DNA of 64,000 nucleotides from Streptoverticillium olivoreticuli subsp. olivoreticuli (GCF_003391135.1 NZ_CP031455.1:5688001-5752000), one strand, 5' to 3'. Positions 50,534-58,670 are shown, counted from the stretch's first letter. Notes: generated from the letters alone by a model not told the origin. Made by a program: numbers and translations.

Positions 50534-51817
50534 ATGGCTGTGCAGTCTGTCGAAAGCTCAACCACTTCTGTCGCTCTCGGTCCCGCCGTCGCCCTCTCGT
50601 GCCGGGAGTGCGGGGAGCGGTTCGACCTCGGTCCCATCTTCGCCTGCGCCGCCTGTTTCGGCCCGCTCGAAGTCGCGTACGACCTTCCCGCCGGCGATCC
50701 CGAGGCCCTGCGCCGCCGCATCGAGGCCGGTCCGGACAACATCTGGCGTTACGCCCCGCTGCTGCCCGTCCCCGCCGACGTCGCGGACAAGCCCGGCCTC
50801 AACCCCGGCTTCACCAAGCTCGTCAAGGCCGACAACCTCGCCCGTGAACTGGGCGTCACCGGCGGGCTGTACGTCAAGGACGACTCCGGCAACCCCACGC
50901 ACTCCTTCAAGGACCGCGTCGTCGCCATCGCGGTCGAGGCCGCGCGCGCCTTCGGGTTCACCACGCTCTCCTGCTCCTCGACCGGCAACCTCGCCGGCGC
51001 GGTCGGCGCCGCCGCCGCCCGCGCGGGCTTCAAGTCCTGCGTCTTCATCCCGCACGACCTGGAGGCGGGCAAGGTCGTCATGGCCGCGGTCTACGGCGGC
51101 GACCTCGTCGGCATCGAGGGCACCTACGACGACGTGAACCGCTTCTGCTCCGAGCTGATCGGCGACCCGCTCGGCGAGGGCTGGGGCTTCGTCAACGTCA
51201 ACCTGCGCCCGTACTACGGCGAGGGCTCCAAGACCCTCGCGTACGAGATCTGCGAGCAGTTGGGCTGGCGCCTGCCGGACCAGCTCGTGATCCCCGTCGC
51301 CTCCGGCTCCCAGCTCACGAAGATCGACAAGGGGCTGAAGGAGCTGATCGCGCTGGGTCTGGTCGAGGACCGGCCGTACAAGATCTTCGGCGCGCAGGCG
51401 GAGGGGTGCTCCCCGGTCTCCCGCGCGTTCAAGGACGGCCACGACGTCGTACGGCCGGTGAAGCCGGACACGATCGCGAAGTCCCTCGCGATCGGCAACC
51501 CCGCGGACGGGCCGTACGTGCTCGACATCGCCCGGCGGACGGGCGGCGCCGTGGAGGACGTGGACGACACGGAGATCGTCGACGCGATCCGGCTGCTGGC
51601 CCGGACGGAGGGGATCTTCGCGGAGACCGCGGGCGGGGTGACGGTGGGCGTCACCCGGAAGCTCCTCGAGCGGGGAGTGCTCGATCCGTCGCTGACGACG
51701 GTGGTGCTGAACACGGGGGACGGGCTGAAGACGCTCGACGCCGTGGCGGCGGAGCCGTCGGCGACCATCCGGCCGTCGCTGGAGGCGTTCCGCGCGGCGG
51801 GCTTCGCCGCCGGCTGA
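50534..51817 (+). CDS. thrC: Threonine synthase-like PLP enzyme under SAM control
   Basis: The 427-residue fold-type II PLP enzyme has an N-terminal four-Cys ribbon (Cys23, 26, 38, 41 in SCRECGERF and ACAACFG), the PLP lysine Lys126 in GNPTHSFKDR, SSTGNLAGAVGAAAA phosphate-site residues and IPVASGSQLTKIDKG. Threonine synthase converts O-phosphohomoserine to threonine. Streptomyces already have thrC in a hom-thrC-thrB operon, and this copy sits behind a SAM riboswitch and in front of a CysO-like carrier. Homocysteine formation from O-phosphohomoserine is therefore an alternative function. Confidence 0.85.
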   Translation: MAVQSVESSTTSVALGPAVALSCRECGERFDLGPIFACAACFGPLEVAYDLPAGDPEALRRRIEAGPDNIWRYAPLLPVPADVADKPGLNPGFTKLVKADNLARELGVTGGLYVKDDSGNPTHSFKDRVVAIAVEAARAFGFTTLSCSSTGNLAGAVGAAAARAGFKSCVFIPHDLEAGKVVMAAVYGGDLVGIEGTYDDVNRFCSELIGDPLGEGWGFVNVNLRPYYGEGSKTLAYEICEQLGWRLPDQLVIPVASGSQLTKIDKGLKELIALGLVEDRPYKIFGAQAEGCSPVSRAFKDGHDVVRPVKPDTIAKSLAIGNPADGPYVLDIARRTGGAVEDVDDTEIVDAIRLLARTEGIFAETAGGVTVGVTRKLLERGVLDPSLTTVVLNTGDGLKTLDAVAAEPSATIRPSLEAFRAAGFAAG

Positions 51818-51875
51818 CGTCCGCGGGCCGGTGTGCGCCCACGATCACTTTCCTACTCACCGAAGGTGTAAACCC

Positions 51876-52151
51876 ATGAGCATCTCCGTTCGCATTCCCA
51901 CCATCCTTCGCACCTATACCGGCGGTGTCGCCGAAGTCTCCGCCGAGGGGGCGACTCTCGCCGAGGTGATCGGCGATCTGGAGAAGAACCACCCCGGCAT
52001 CGCCGCCCGCGTTCTCGACGACGCGGGGAAGCTGCGGCGGTTCGTGAACGTGTACGTCAATGACGACGATGTGCGGTTCGAGCAGGGGCTGGAGACTCCC
52101 ACGCCCGACGGCGCCGGGGTGTCGATCATCCCTGCCGTCGCCGGGGGCTGA
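51876..52151 (+). CDS. cysO: CysO/MoaD/ThiS-like sulfur-carrier protein
   Basis: The 91-residue ubiquitin-like protein ends in the diglycine AVAGG needed for C-terminal adenylation and thiocarboxylation. It closely resembles my recollection of M. tuberculosis CysO: VRIPTILRTYTGG, LRRFVNVYVNDDDVRF and IIPAVAGG. CysO delivers sulfur to CysM for cysteine synthesis. No cysM, mec or E1-like gene adjoins; instead it follows the thrC-like gene by 58 nt, probably in one SAM-regulated transcript. A 12-bp hairpin follows. Confidence 0.88.
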   Translation: MSISVRIPTILRTYTGGVAEVSAEGATLAEVIGDLEKNHPGIAARVLDDAGKLRRFVNVYVNDDDVRFEQGLETPTPDGAGVSIIPAVAGG

Positions 52152-52588
52152 GCTTTACGAAAGCTTCCTGTGAAAGACCCTTGGAATCGCCCCGGCCATG
52201 AAGTGGACGGGGCGATTCCGTCTGTTGAGCGCGATACAGTTGAGGCGATCCCCCTCCGGCGTCAGTGCCGAACGCATATGAGAACCCGTCAAGTTGTGCG
52301 CGAACTGTGTGCGCGAATTGTCGGGTTGCTTGTGCTATGCCCGGCCCGACTTGCCCTGGATCCCCCGGAGTTCGCCGTATTTCGGCAATCGGCCGCGCCA
52401 GGAATTCTCGTCCGAGTGACCTGTTGCAGACGGCATCCGTGCAGATACATTCAGCCGCGGTCGACGCGTTCCGGCGCACACCACCGGGGTTCCCCCTGCC
52501 GCTGGCGGGGGAGTGTTCCGGGGGTGAGGTCTGACCCGGGTCCGCGAAGTGCGGTCCTGCGCAAGGGCCAGTAATAGGGGAGTTAGGC
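52152..52588. other. Leader/intergenic region upstream of the cold-shock gene
   Basis: No gene with coding character is present in these 437 bases. The first part holds the terminator of the thrC-like operon. The rest is less GC-rich than its surroundings and probably contains the promoter and a long 5' leader of the cold-shock gene. Confidence 0.5.
52183..52219. terminator. Terminator of the thrC-cysO operon
   Basis: GGAATCGCCCCG (52183-52194) pairs perfectly with 52208-52219 around a 13-nt loop, 32 nt after the CysO-like stop. Confidence 0.75.
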
Positions 52589-52792
52589 ATGGCTCAGGGC
52601 ACCGTCAAGTGGTTCAACGCGGAGAAGGGGTACGGCTTCATCGCGGTCGACGGTGGTGCGGATGTATTCGTCCACTACAGCGCGATCCAGATGGACGGCT
52701 ACCGCACCCTCGAGGAGGGTCAGCGAGTGGAGTTCGAGATCTCGCAGGGCCAGAAGGGGCCGCAGGCGGACATGGTCAAGCTCGCCGTCTGA
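52589..52792 (+). CDS. Cold-shock domain protein
   Basis: The 67-residue CspA-type OB-fold has intact RNP1 (KGYGFIAVD) and RNP2 (DVFVHYSAI) motifs and the opening MAQGTVKWFNAEKGYGFI. It binds single-stranded RNA/DNA and melts mRNA structure after a temperature drop; several copies exist per Streptomyces genome. GGGGAG lies 9 nt before the ATG. It directly precedes groEL, an order I recall from S. coelicolor. Confidence 0.95.
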   Translation: MAQGTVKWFNAEKGYGFIAVDGGADVFVHYSAIQMDGYRTLEEGQRVEFEISQGQKGPQADMVKLAV

Positions 52793-52828
52793 TCTCGGCG
52801 CATCGACCACCGGCTCACTCAGCTCGCC

Positions 52829-52866
52829 GAGGGGCCCGTACCCGAGCACCGGGGTACGGGCCCTTC
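52829..52866. terminator. Terminator after the cold-shock gene
   Basis: A 15-bp stem with one G-U pair (52829-52843 with 52852-52866, 8-nt loop) lies 37 nt after the stop. Confidence 0.75.
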
Positions 52867-53039
52867 GTGTGCCCTCGCGCGCGTACGCGCGTACGCGTTC
52901 CCTGTGTACCCGGAAGTCACGTCGTAGGAGTGCCCTTCTGCAGAGGCGCTTGCGCCCCCAGCTACCTCCCCCAGACTTCGTCCGGGGGTGCCCCCAAGGT
53001 GCCCCCGGTGCCACTTCCGGTGCGCTCGTCGCCGGATCG

Positions 53040-53066
53040 CTTGCACTCTGGTGGGTCGAGTGCTAA
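53040..53066. promoter_or_regulatory. CIRCE element 1 (HrcA operator) of groEL
   Basis: CTTGCACTC-N9-GAGTGCTAA matches the CIRCE consensus TTAGCACTC-N9-GAGTGCTAA at 16 of 18 arm positions. HrcA represses groE genes through this site. Confidence 0.85.
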
Positions 53067-53075
53067 TCATTGGCG

Positions 53076-53102
53076 TTAGCACTCTCCGAGTGAGAGTGAC
53101 AG
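53076..53102. promoter_or_regulatory. CIRCE element 2 (HrcA operator) of groEL
   Basis: TTAGCACTC-N9-GAGTGACAG has a perfect left arm and a 6 of 9 right arm, starting 36 bp after CIRCE 1. The pair lies about 125-185 nt upstream of the groEL start. Confidence 0.7.
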
Positions 53103-53226
53103 ATTTGGACCGTCGGTGAGGCCCGTCGGCCGGGTGGGGCAAGGAACCATCAGGCCGGTGAGCCGTCCGTCGCGGGCGCCAGCGCGGTCCGGAGAAATCC
53201 ACCCCGTCCTGGGAGGACCACTTCAC

Positions 53227-54849
53227 ATGGCCAAGATCATCGCGTTCGACGAGGAGGCACGGCGCGGTCTCGAGCGCGGGATGAACCAGCTCGCCGACGC
53301 CGTCAAGGTCACCCTCGGCCCCAAGGGCCGCAACGTCGTCCTCGAGAAGAAGTGGGGCGCCCCCACGATCACCAACGATGGTGTTTCCATCGCCAAGGAG
53401 ATCGAGCTCGAGGACCCGTACGAGAAGATCGGCGCCGAGCTGGTCAAGGAGGTCGCGAAGAAGACGGACGACGTCGCCGGTGACGGCACGACGACCGCGA
53501 CCGTCCTGGCCCAGGCGCTGGTCCGCGAGGGCCTGCGCAACGTCGCCGCCGGCGCCAACCCGATGGCCCTCAAGCGCGGTATCGAGAAGGCCGTCGAGGC
53601 CGTCTCCGGTGCCCTGCTCGAGCAGGCCAAGGACGTGGAGACCAAGGAGCAGATCGCCTCCACCGCCTCCATCTCCGCCGCCGACACCCAGATCGGCGAG
53701 CTCATCGCCGAGGCGATGGACAAGGTCGGCAAGGAAGGCGTCATCACCGTCGAGGAGTCCCAGACCTTCGGTCTGGAGCTGGAGCTCACCGAGGGTATGC
53801 GCTTCGACAAGGGCTACATCTCGGCGTACTTCGCCACCGACATGGAGCGTATGGAGGCGTCCCTGGACGACCCGTACATCCTGATCGTCAACTCGAAGAT
53901 CGGCTCGGTCAAGGACCTGCTGCCGCTCCTCGAGAAGGTCATGCAGTCCGGCAAGCCGCTGCTGATCATCGCCGAGGACGTCGAGGGCGAGGCCCTGTCG
54001 ACCCTGGTCGTCAACAAGATCCGTGGCACCTTCAAGTCCGTCGCCGTCAAGGCCCCGGGCTTCGGCGACCGCCGCAAGGCCATGCTCGGCGACATCGCCA
54101 TCCTCACCGGTGGCACGGTCATCTCCGAGGAGGTCGGCCTCAAGCTGGAGAACGCCGGTCTCGACCTGCTCGGCCGCGCCCGCAAGGTCGTCATCACCAA
54201 GGACGAGACGACCATCGTCGACGGTGCCGGTGACAGCGACCAGGTCCAGGGCCGCGTCAACCAGATCCGCGCCGAGATCGAGAACAGCGACTCGGACTAC
54301 GACCGCGAGAAGCTCCAGGAGCGCCTCGCGAAGCTGGCCGGCGGCGTGGCCGTCATCAAGGCCGGTGCCGCGACCGAGGTCGAGCTCAAGGAGCGCAAGC
54401 ACCGCATCGAGGACGCCGTTCGCAACGCGAAGGCGGCCGTCGAGGAGGGCATCGTCGCCGGTGGTGGCGTGGCCCTGCTCCAGGCTTCCTCGGTCTTCGA
54501 GAAGCTCGAGCTCGAGGGCGACGAGGCCACCGGCGCCAACGCCGTGCGCCTGGCCCTGGAGGCCCCGCTGAAGCAGATCGCCGTCAACGGTGGTCTCGAG
54601 GGCGGCGTCGTCGTGGAGAAGGTCCGCAACCTGACCGTCGGCCACGGCCTCAACGCCGCGACGGGCGAGTACGTGGACATGATCGCCGAGGGCATCATCG
54701 ACCCGGCGAAGGTCACGCGCTCCGCGCTGCAGAACGCCGCCTCCATCGCGGCGCTGTTCCTCACCACCGAGGCCGTCATCGCCGACAAGCCGGAGAAGGC
54801 CGCCGCGGCCGCTCCGGGCGGCATGCCGGGCGGTGACATGGACTTCTGA
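53227..54849 (+). CDS. groL: Chaperonin GroEL (lone copy, no groES)
   Basis: The 540-residue chaperonin subunit shows AKIIAFDEEARRGLERGMNQ, VTLGPKGRNVVLEKKWGAP, the ATPase VAGDGTTTATVLAQALV and DGAGDSDQVQGRV. It ends in GGMPGGDMDF, a Gly/Met tail. No groES precedes it, which marks it as the second (groEL2-type) copy of streptomycetes; groESL1 should lie elsewhere. Two CIRCE elements upstream predict HrcA control. GGGAGG stands 9 nt before the ATG. Confidence 0.96.
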   Translation: MAKIIAFDEEARRGLERGMNQLADAVKVTLGPKGRNVVLEKKWGAPTITNDGVSIAKEIELEDPYEKIGAELVKEVAKKTDDVAGDGTTTATVLAQALVREGLRNVAAGANPMALKRGIEKAVEAVSGALLEQAKDVETKEQIASTASISAADTQIGELIAEAMDKVGKEGVITVEESQTFGLELELTEGMRFDKGYISAYFATDMERMEASLDDPYILIVNSKIGSVKDLLPLLEKVMQSGKPLLIIAEDVEGEALSTLVVNKIRGTFKSVAVKAPGFGDRRKAMLGDIAILTGGTVISEEVGLKLENAGLDLLGRARKVVITKDETTIVDGAGDSDQVQGRVNQIRAEIENSDSDYDREKLQERLAKLAGGVAVIKAGAATEVELKERKHRIEDAVRNAKAAVEEGIVAGGGVALLQASSVFEKLELEGDEATGANAVRLALEAPLKQIAVNGGLEGGVVVEKVRNLTVGHGLNAATGEYVDMIAEGIIDPAKVTRSALQNAASIAALFLTTEAVIADKPEKAAAAAPGGMPGGDMDF

Positions 54850-54859
54850 CCCTGACGGG

Positions 54860-56323
54860 TCACTTGTCCTGAACGCTGTACGCCGAGGGCGGCACTCCCT
54901 GTGAAGGGGGTGCCGCCCTCGGCGCGTTGAGCGCCGCGAGCTCCCCCTTCCCGAAGCCGAAGGCGTACGTCGCCGCGAAGCCCGCCGCGTAGCCCACCAG
55001 GAGGCCGAGGCCGTAGACCGCCGCCGCCCGCCCGAGGCCGTGGTCGCCCTTCAGCAGGGGGAAGAGGGCCCAGCCCGACGGGCCGATGGCCGTGGCGCCG
55101 ACCTTGTCGCCCAGCTGGTTGAACAGGCCCACGAAGCCGCCGCCGAACGCGCCGCCCACGCACGCCGTGACGAACGGCCGCCCCAGCGGCAGCGAGACGC
55201 CGTAGATCAGCGGCTCGCCGATGCCCAGGAAGCCGGCCGGGAGCGCGGAGCGGATCGTGCCGCGCACCGAGCCGTTGTGCGACAGCCGTACGTAGACCGC
55301 GAGGGCCGCCCCCACCTGGCCCGCGCCCGCCATCGCCAGGAGCGGCAGCAGGACCGTGCAACCCTCCTGCTGGATCAGCGTCGTGTGGATGGGGATCAGC
55401 GCCTGGTGCAGGCCCAGCATCACCAGCGGCAGGAACAGCCCGCCCAGGACGAAGCCCGCGCCCGCGCCGCCGTTGGCCAGCAGCCAGTCGGCGAAGCGGC
55501 CGATCGCGGTGGCCGCCTTCCCGGCGGCGTACATCAGCCCGTACAGCGAGACCAGGCCCGTCACCAGCACCGTGAGCGTCGGGGTGACGAGGACGTCCAG
55601 GGCCTGTGGCACCCGCCTGCGGCACCAGCGCTCGACCCGGGTCGCCAGCAGCGCGGCGGCCAGCGCGCCGAGCACCCCGCCCTGGCCGGGCACCAGTTGC
55701 TCCCCGAAGGCGCCGACCCGGCCCGTGCCCCCGTAGACCGTGATCGCCGCGACCGCGCCGCCCAGCACCGGGGTGCCGCCGAACTCCTTCGCCGTGTTGT
55801 GGCCGACGAACACCGCGATCAGCGACATGAAGCCCGACGCCACCGCGGTCAGCGCGGGCGTGAGGCCGGGCAGCAGGCGCAGATTGGCGAGCAGCCCGCT
55901 GAGCCCGGCGACGATGCCGCAGCCGATCAGCGCCGGGATCAGCGGCACGAAGACGGCCGCGATCCGGCGCAGGAAGAGCTTGCCCGGGGTGGCGTTGCGC
56001 TCCTTCCGCTCGGCCCGCAGCGCCGCGCCCCGCTCGGCCAGGGCCTCGGCGGTGACCGGCGCGGCCGCGCTCAGCCGCGCCAGCTCCGGGGCCACCCGGG
56101 CGACGGCCCCCGGCCCGAGCACCACCTGGAACGACGTGCCGTCCTCGACCACGCCCAGCACGGCGGGCAGCGCGCGCAGCGCCTCGTCCCGCACGAGGGA
56201 GCGGTCGTGGAGCTCCAGGCGCAGGCGGGTCATGCAGTTCTCGACGGAGGCGATGTTCCCGGCGCCGCCGAGTAGGGGGAGCAGCGCGGCGGCGGTGGCG
56301 CTGTGTCTGTCGTCCGGTGCCAT
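54860..56323 (-). CDS. PTS EIIBC permease, MurNAc/glucose-sucrose type
   Basis: The 487-residue protein has an EIIB domain (about 1-95) with the phosphorylated Cys30 in SVENCMTRLRLEL, a linker and an EIIC domain (about 115-465) of about ten helices. EIIC landmarks are FVPLIPALIGCGIVAGL, VLGGAVAAITVYGG, LPAGFLGIGEPLIYGVSLPL and GFGKGELAAL. No EIIA domain is fused, as in MurP, which uses a shared EIIA. Downstream of murQ in the same operon (22-nt gap), it most likely imports MurNAc as MurNAc-6-P. Confidence 0.88.
   Translation of the reverse strand: MAPDDRHSATAAALLPLLGGAGNIASVENCMTRLRLELHDRSLVRDEALRALPAVLGVVEDGTSFQVVLGPGAVARVAPELARLSAAAPVTAEALAERGAALRAERKERNATPGKLFLRRIAAVFVPLIPALIGCGIVAGLSGLLANLRLLPGLTPALTAVASGFMSLIAVFVGHNTAKEFGGTPVLGGAVAAITVYGGTGRVGAFGEQLVPGQGGVLGALAAALLATRVERWCRRRVPQALDVLVTPTLTVLVTGLVSLYGLMYAAGKAATAIGRFADWLLANGGAGAGFVLGGLFLPLVMLGLHQALIPIHTTLIQQEGCTVLLPLLAMAGAGQVGAALAVYVRLSHNGSVRGTIRSALPAGFLGIGEPLIYGVSLPLGRPFVTACVGGAFGGGFVGLFNQLGDKVGATAIGPSGWALFPLLKGDHGLGRAAAVYGLGLLVGYAAGFAATYAFGFGKGELAALNAPRAAPPSQGVPPSAYSVQDK
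54881..54924. terminator. Terminator overlapping the 3' end of the PTS gene
   Basis: A 19-bp stem with one G-U pair (54881-54899 with 54906-54924) begins 32 nt after the groEL stop. It lies inside the last 20 codons of the converging PTS gene, so it terminates groEL but is part of the PTS coding sequence. Confidence 0.75.
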
Positions 56324-56345
56324 GGGTTCGAGTGCCTTGCCTCGG

Positions 56346-57281
56346 TCAGTCCCCCGCGGCGGTGCGCAGGGCCGTACGGAGATGCCCGGCCGACTCCTCC
56401 AGCAGGCGGGCCGCCGTGGGGCCGTCGACGCCGCCGAGGACGACGAGGATGGCGTTCTTCACCTCGCCGCCGGTCTGCGCCAGCGCCTCCTCCGTCTCCG
56501 CGTCGGAGGCGCCGGTCGCGAGGGCGACGATGCGCCGCGAACGGGCGCGCAGCTTGTCGTTGGAGGCGCGCACGTCGACCATCAGGTTCCCGTAGGTCTT
56601 GCCGAGCCGGATCATGGTGATGGTCGAGAGCATGTTGAGGACGAGCTTCTGCGCGGTGCCCGCCTTCAACCGGGTGGAGCCGGTGAGGAGTTCGGGGCCC
56701 ACGACGACCTCGACGGCGTGCTCGGCGGCCGCGCCGAGCGGTGAGCCGGCGTTGCAGGACAGCCCGATGGTGAGCGCGCCCGCGGCCCGGGCGTGGGCGA
56801 CGGCGCCGAGGGCGTACGGGGTGCGGCCGGACGCCGAGACGCCCACGACCGCGTCGGCCGCGCCGATCCTGATCGCGGTCAGGTCGCCGGCGGCCAGCTC
56901 CCGGCTGTCCTCGGCCCCCTCCACCGCGGAGACCAGCGCGGGCGCGCCGCCCGCGATCAGCCCGACGACCTGCGCCGGGTCGGTGTTGAACGTCGGCGGG
57001 CACTCGCTGGCGTCCAGCACCCCGAGCCGGCCGGCGGTGCCTGCGCCCGCGTAGACGAGCCGTCCGCCGCGGGCCATCCGGGCCGCGATCGCGTCGATGG
57101 CGGCCGCTATCTCGGGGAGCCGGGCGGCGACTGCGGTGGCGACGGTGGCGTCCTCACCGTTCATGATCTTCGCGATGTCGAGCGTCGGCAGCCGGTCGAT
57201 GTCCGCGAGCTCGGGGCGGAACGCCTCGGTGGTGAGCGCGGCGAGCTCGGCGCGGAGTGCCGCGTGGGCGGGCGAGTTCAT
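56346..57281 (-). CDS. murQ: N-acetylmuramic acid 6-phosphate etherase
   Basis: MurQ cleaves the lactyl ether of MurNAc-6-P to give GlcNAc-6-P and D-lactate in cell-wall recycling. The 311-residue SIS-domain protein has GRLVYAGAGTAGRLGVLDASE, CPPTFNTDP with catalytic Glu in the preceding segment, GVSASGRTPYALGA, GSTRLKAGTAQK and a UBA-like C-terminal helix bundle. Its product feeds NagA about 15 kb away in this window. It lies between the RpiR regulator (33-nt gap) and the PTS permease. Confidence 0.95.
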   Translation of the reverse strand: MNSPAHAALRAELAALTTEAFRPELADIDRLPTLDIAKIMNGEDATVATAVAARLPEIAAAIDAIAARMARGGRLVYAGAGTAGRLGVLDASECPPTFNTDPAQVVGLIAGGAPALVSAVEGAEDSRELAAGDLTAIRIGAADAVVGVSASGRTPYALGAVAHARAAGALTIGLSCNAGSPLGAAAEHAVEVVVGPELLTGSTRLKAGTAQKLVLNMLSTITMIRLGKTYGNLMVDVRASNDKLRARSRRIVALATGASDAETEEALAQTGGEVKNAILVVLGGVDGPTAARLLEESAGHLRTALRTAAGD

Positions 57282-57314
57282 GGAGCGGCGCCTTTCCGTG
57301 ACGGGCCGGGCGGG

Positions 57315-58247
57315 TCAGCGGCGGGGGTCGTGCCGGTGGGCGAGGGCTTCGTAGGAGGCGGACAGGGCGGGCGCGGCCCTCTCGTACGTCCGCTGGGCGA
57401 CGCCGATGAACAGGCAGTCCACCACGAGCAGTTGGCTGGTGCGGCTCGACATGGCGGCCGGGCGCAGCTCGCTCTCCCGCGCGGTGGACGTGGTGAGCAC
57501 GTGGTCGGCGTACTGCGCGATCTCCCCGTCCGGGCGGCCGGTGATCGCGACCGTCGTCGCGCCGTGCTCGAAGGCGACCCGCAGCGGTTCGATGACATCG
57601 GTGGTGCGGCCCGAATGGGTGATGGCGATGGCGACGTCACCTGCGCGCAGCTGCACCGCGTTGGTGACGGCCAGATGAGGGTCGGCGGGCGCGTGCGCGA
57701 TCAGGCCGATGCGCAGGAGCTTCTGCACCAGGTCCTGGCCGACGAGGTTGGACGCGCCGATGCCGTAGACGTCGACGCGCCGGGCGGCGGACAGCGCGCC
57801 GACGGCGGCCTCCAGCTGCGCGGTGTCCAGCGCGGCGGCGGTGTCCGCCAGGCACTGGGCCTCCTCGTGGGCGAGCTTGGCGACCACGCGGGCGAGGGGG
57901 TCGTCCACGGCGATGTCGGCCGTGACGGCCGGGGCCCGGCCCGCCGCCTGCTCGGCCGCGAGCGCGGCCAGGGCCAGGCGCAGGTCGCGGTAGCCGGGGT
58001 AGCCGAGGATGCGGGCGGTGCGGACGACGGTGGCCTCGCTGGTGCCGGTGCGCTCCGCGAGGCCGGTGACCGTGAGCGCGGCGGAGCCCGCCGGATCGCC
58101 CGCCACGGCCTCGGCGACGCGCTGCATGGAGCGGGTCATCGAGGGCACCAGCGTGCGGACCTTGGCGGCGAGGGCGCCGGGGGCCGGGGGCGTGGCGGCG
58201 GGTGCCCGGTCGGCGGCCGTGAAAGTTTCTTTCAGTTTGCTGCTCAC
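57315..58247 (-). CDS. RpiR-family regulator (MurR-like)
   Basis: The 310-residue protein (GTG start) has an N-terminal HTH_6 domain (about 25-105, LAERTGTSEATVVRTARILG) and a C-terminal SIS sugar-phosphate-binding domain (about 145-290, DVYGIGASNLVGQDLVQKLL, AITHSGRTTDVIEPLR). It heads the murQ-PTS operon, so it probably senses MurNAc-6-P or GlcNAc-6-P. Two TGAAAG-N3-type inverted repeats at its 5' end may be its own operators. Confidence 0.9.
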   Translation of the reverse strand: MSSKLKETFTAADRAPAATPPAPGALAAKVRTLVPSMTRSMQRVAEAVAGDPAGSAALTVTGLAERTGTSEATVVRTARILGYPGYRDLRLALAALAAEQAAGRAPAVTADIAVDDPLARVVAKLAHEEAQCLADTAAALDTAQLEAAVGALSAARRVDVYGIGASNLVGQDLVQKLLRIGLIAHAPADPHLAVTNAVQLRAGDVAIAITHSGRTTDVIEPLRVAFEHGATTVAITGRPDGEIAQYADHVLTTSTARESELRPAAMSSRTSQLLVVDCLFIGVAQRTYERAAPALSASYEALAHRHDPRR

Positions 58248-58266
58248 CTCATGAAAGGTATTTTCG
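58220..58266. promoter_or_regulatory. Paired inverted repeats, candidate RpiR/MurR operators
   Basis: TGAAAG-TTT-CTTTCA (58220-58234, perfect) and TGAAAG-GTA-TTTTCG (58252-58266, imperfect) are spaced 32 bp start to start, about three helical turns. They straddle the GTG start of the regulator gene and the divergent promoter region. Confidence 0.55.
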
Positions 58267-58301
58267 GACCGGTGAACCGTCAACCCTCCGCGTCCCGGAC
58301 A

Positions 58302-58670
58302 ATGGACCATATGGAGCTCGAACAGGCACTGCACGCGGCGCGCGCCCTCGTCCTCGCCGACCTCGTGGCCGGCGATGTGGCGGAGGCCGATGTCGTCTCC
58401 CTCGTCGAGGACGCGGTCGTCCATCGCCGGTGGTGGGTCGAGCAGTGGCCGGAGGGCGTGTCGTACGTCGTCGGGCTGATCGCCCAGGACGTCCAGGACG
58501 CGCTGCTGGAGCGGCACGGCCGGTGGCCGCTGTGCCCGGTCTGCACGGATTCCGGCGATCCCCACGCGCTGGAGGTCGAGCCCGAGCTCGGCCCCGACCC
58601 GCACTGGGCCTGCGCCAAGCAGGCGGTGCTGGTGGCGCGGGTGGGGTCGCTGGGGACGGCGCTGCGGTGA
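58302..58670 (+). CDS. Small conserved Cys-containing protein
   Basis: The protein is 122 residues from ATG 58302 (119 from 58311). Its first half is helical and acidic (LEQALHAARALVLADLVAGD, VEQWPEGVSYVVGLIAQDV) and the second half carries CPVC and a later WACAKQ Cys, a possible zinc site. I do not recognise a named family. Its stop overlaps the GTG of the DUF4031 gene by 4 nt, so they form an operon divergent from the RpiR gene. Confidence 0.72.
   Translation: MDHMELEQALHAARALVLADLVAGDVAEADVVSLVEDAVVHRRWWVEQWPEGVSYVVGLIAQDVQDALLERHGRWPLCPVCTDSGDPHALEVEPELGPDPHWACAKQAVLVARVGSLGTALR

Larger units (their letters stand above)
52793..53226. other. Region between the cold-shock gene and groEL
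   Basis: No gene is seen in these 434 bases. They contain a terminator, a short GCGTACGCGCGTACGCG self-complementary run near 52880-52897, two CIRCE operators and the groEL promoter/leader. Confidence 0.55.

Noticed and set aside
52170..52574. 134-codon open frame between the CysO-like gene and the cold-shock gene
   Set aside because: The product is Arg/Cys/Pro-rich with no domain, starts inside the terminator stem and has codon use unlike its neighbours.
53058..53084. Palindrome GAGTGCTAA-N9-TTAGCACTC read as a CIRCE element
   Set aside because: The arms are in the wrong order for CIRCE (TTAGCACTC first). It arises from the right arm of CIRCE 1 and left arm of CIRCE 2.
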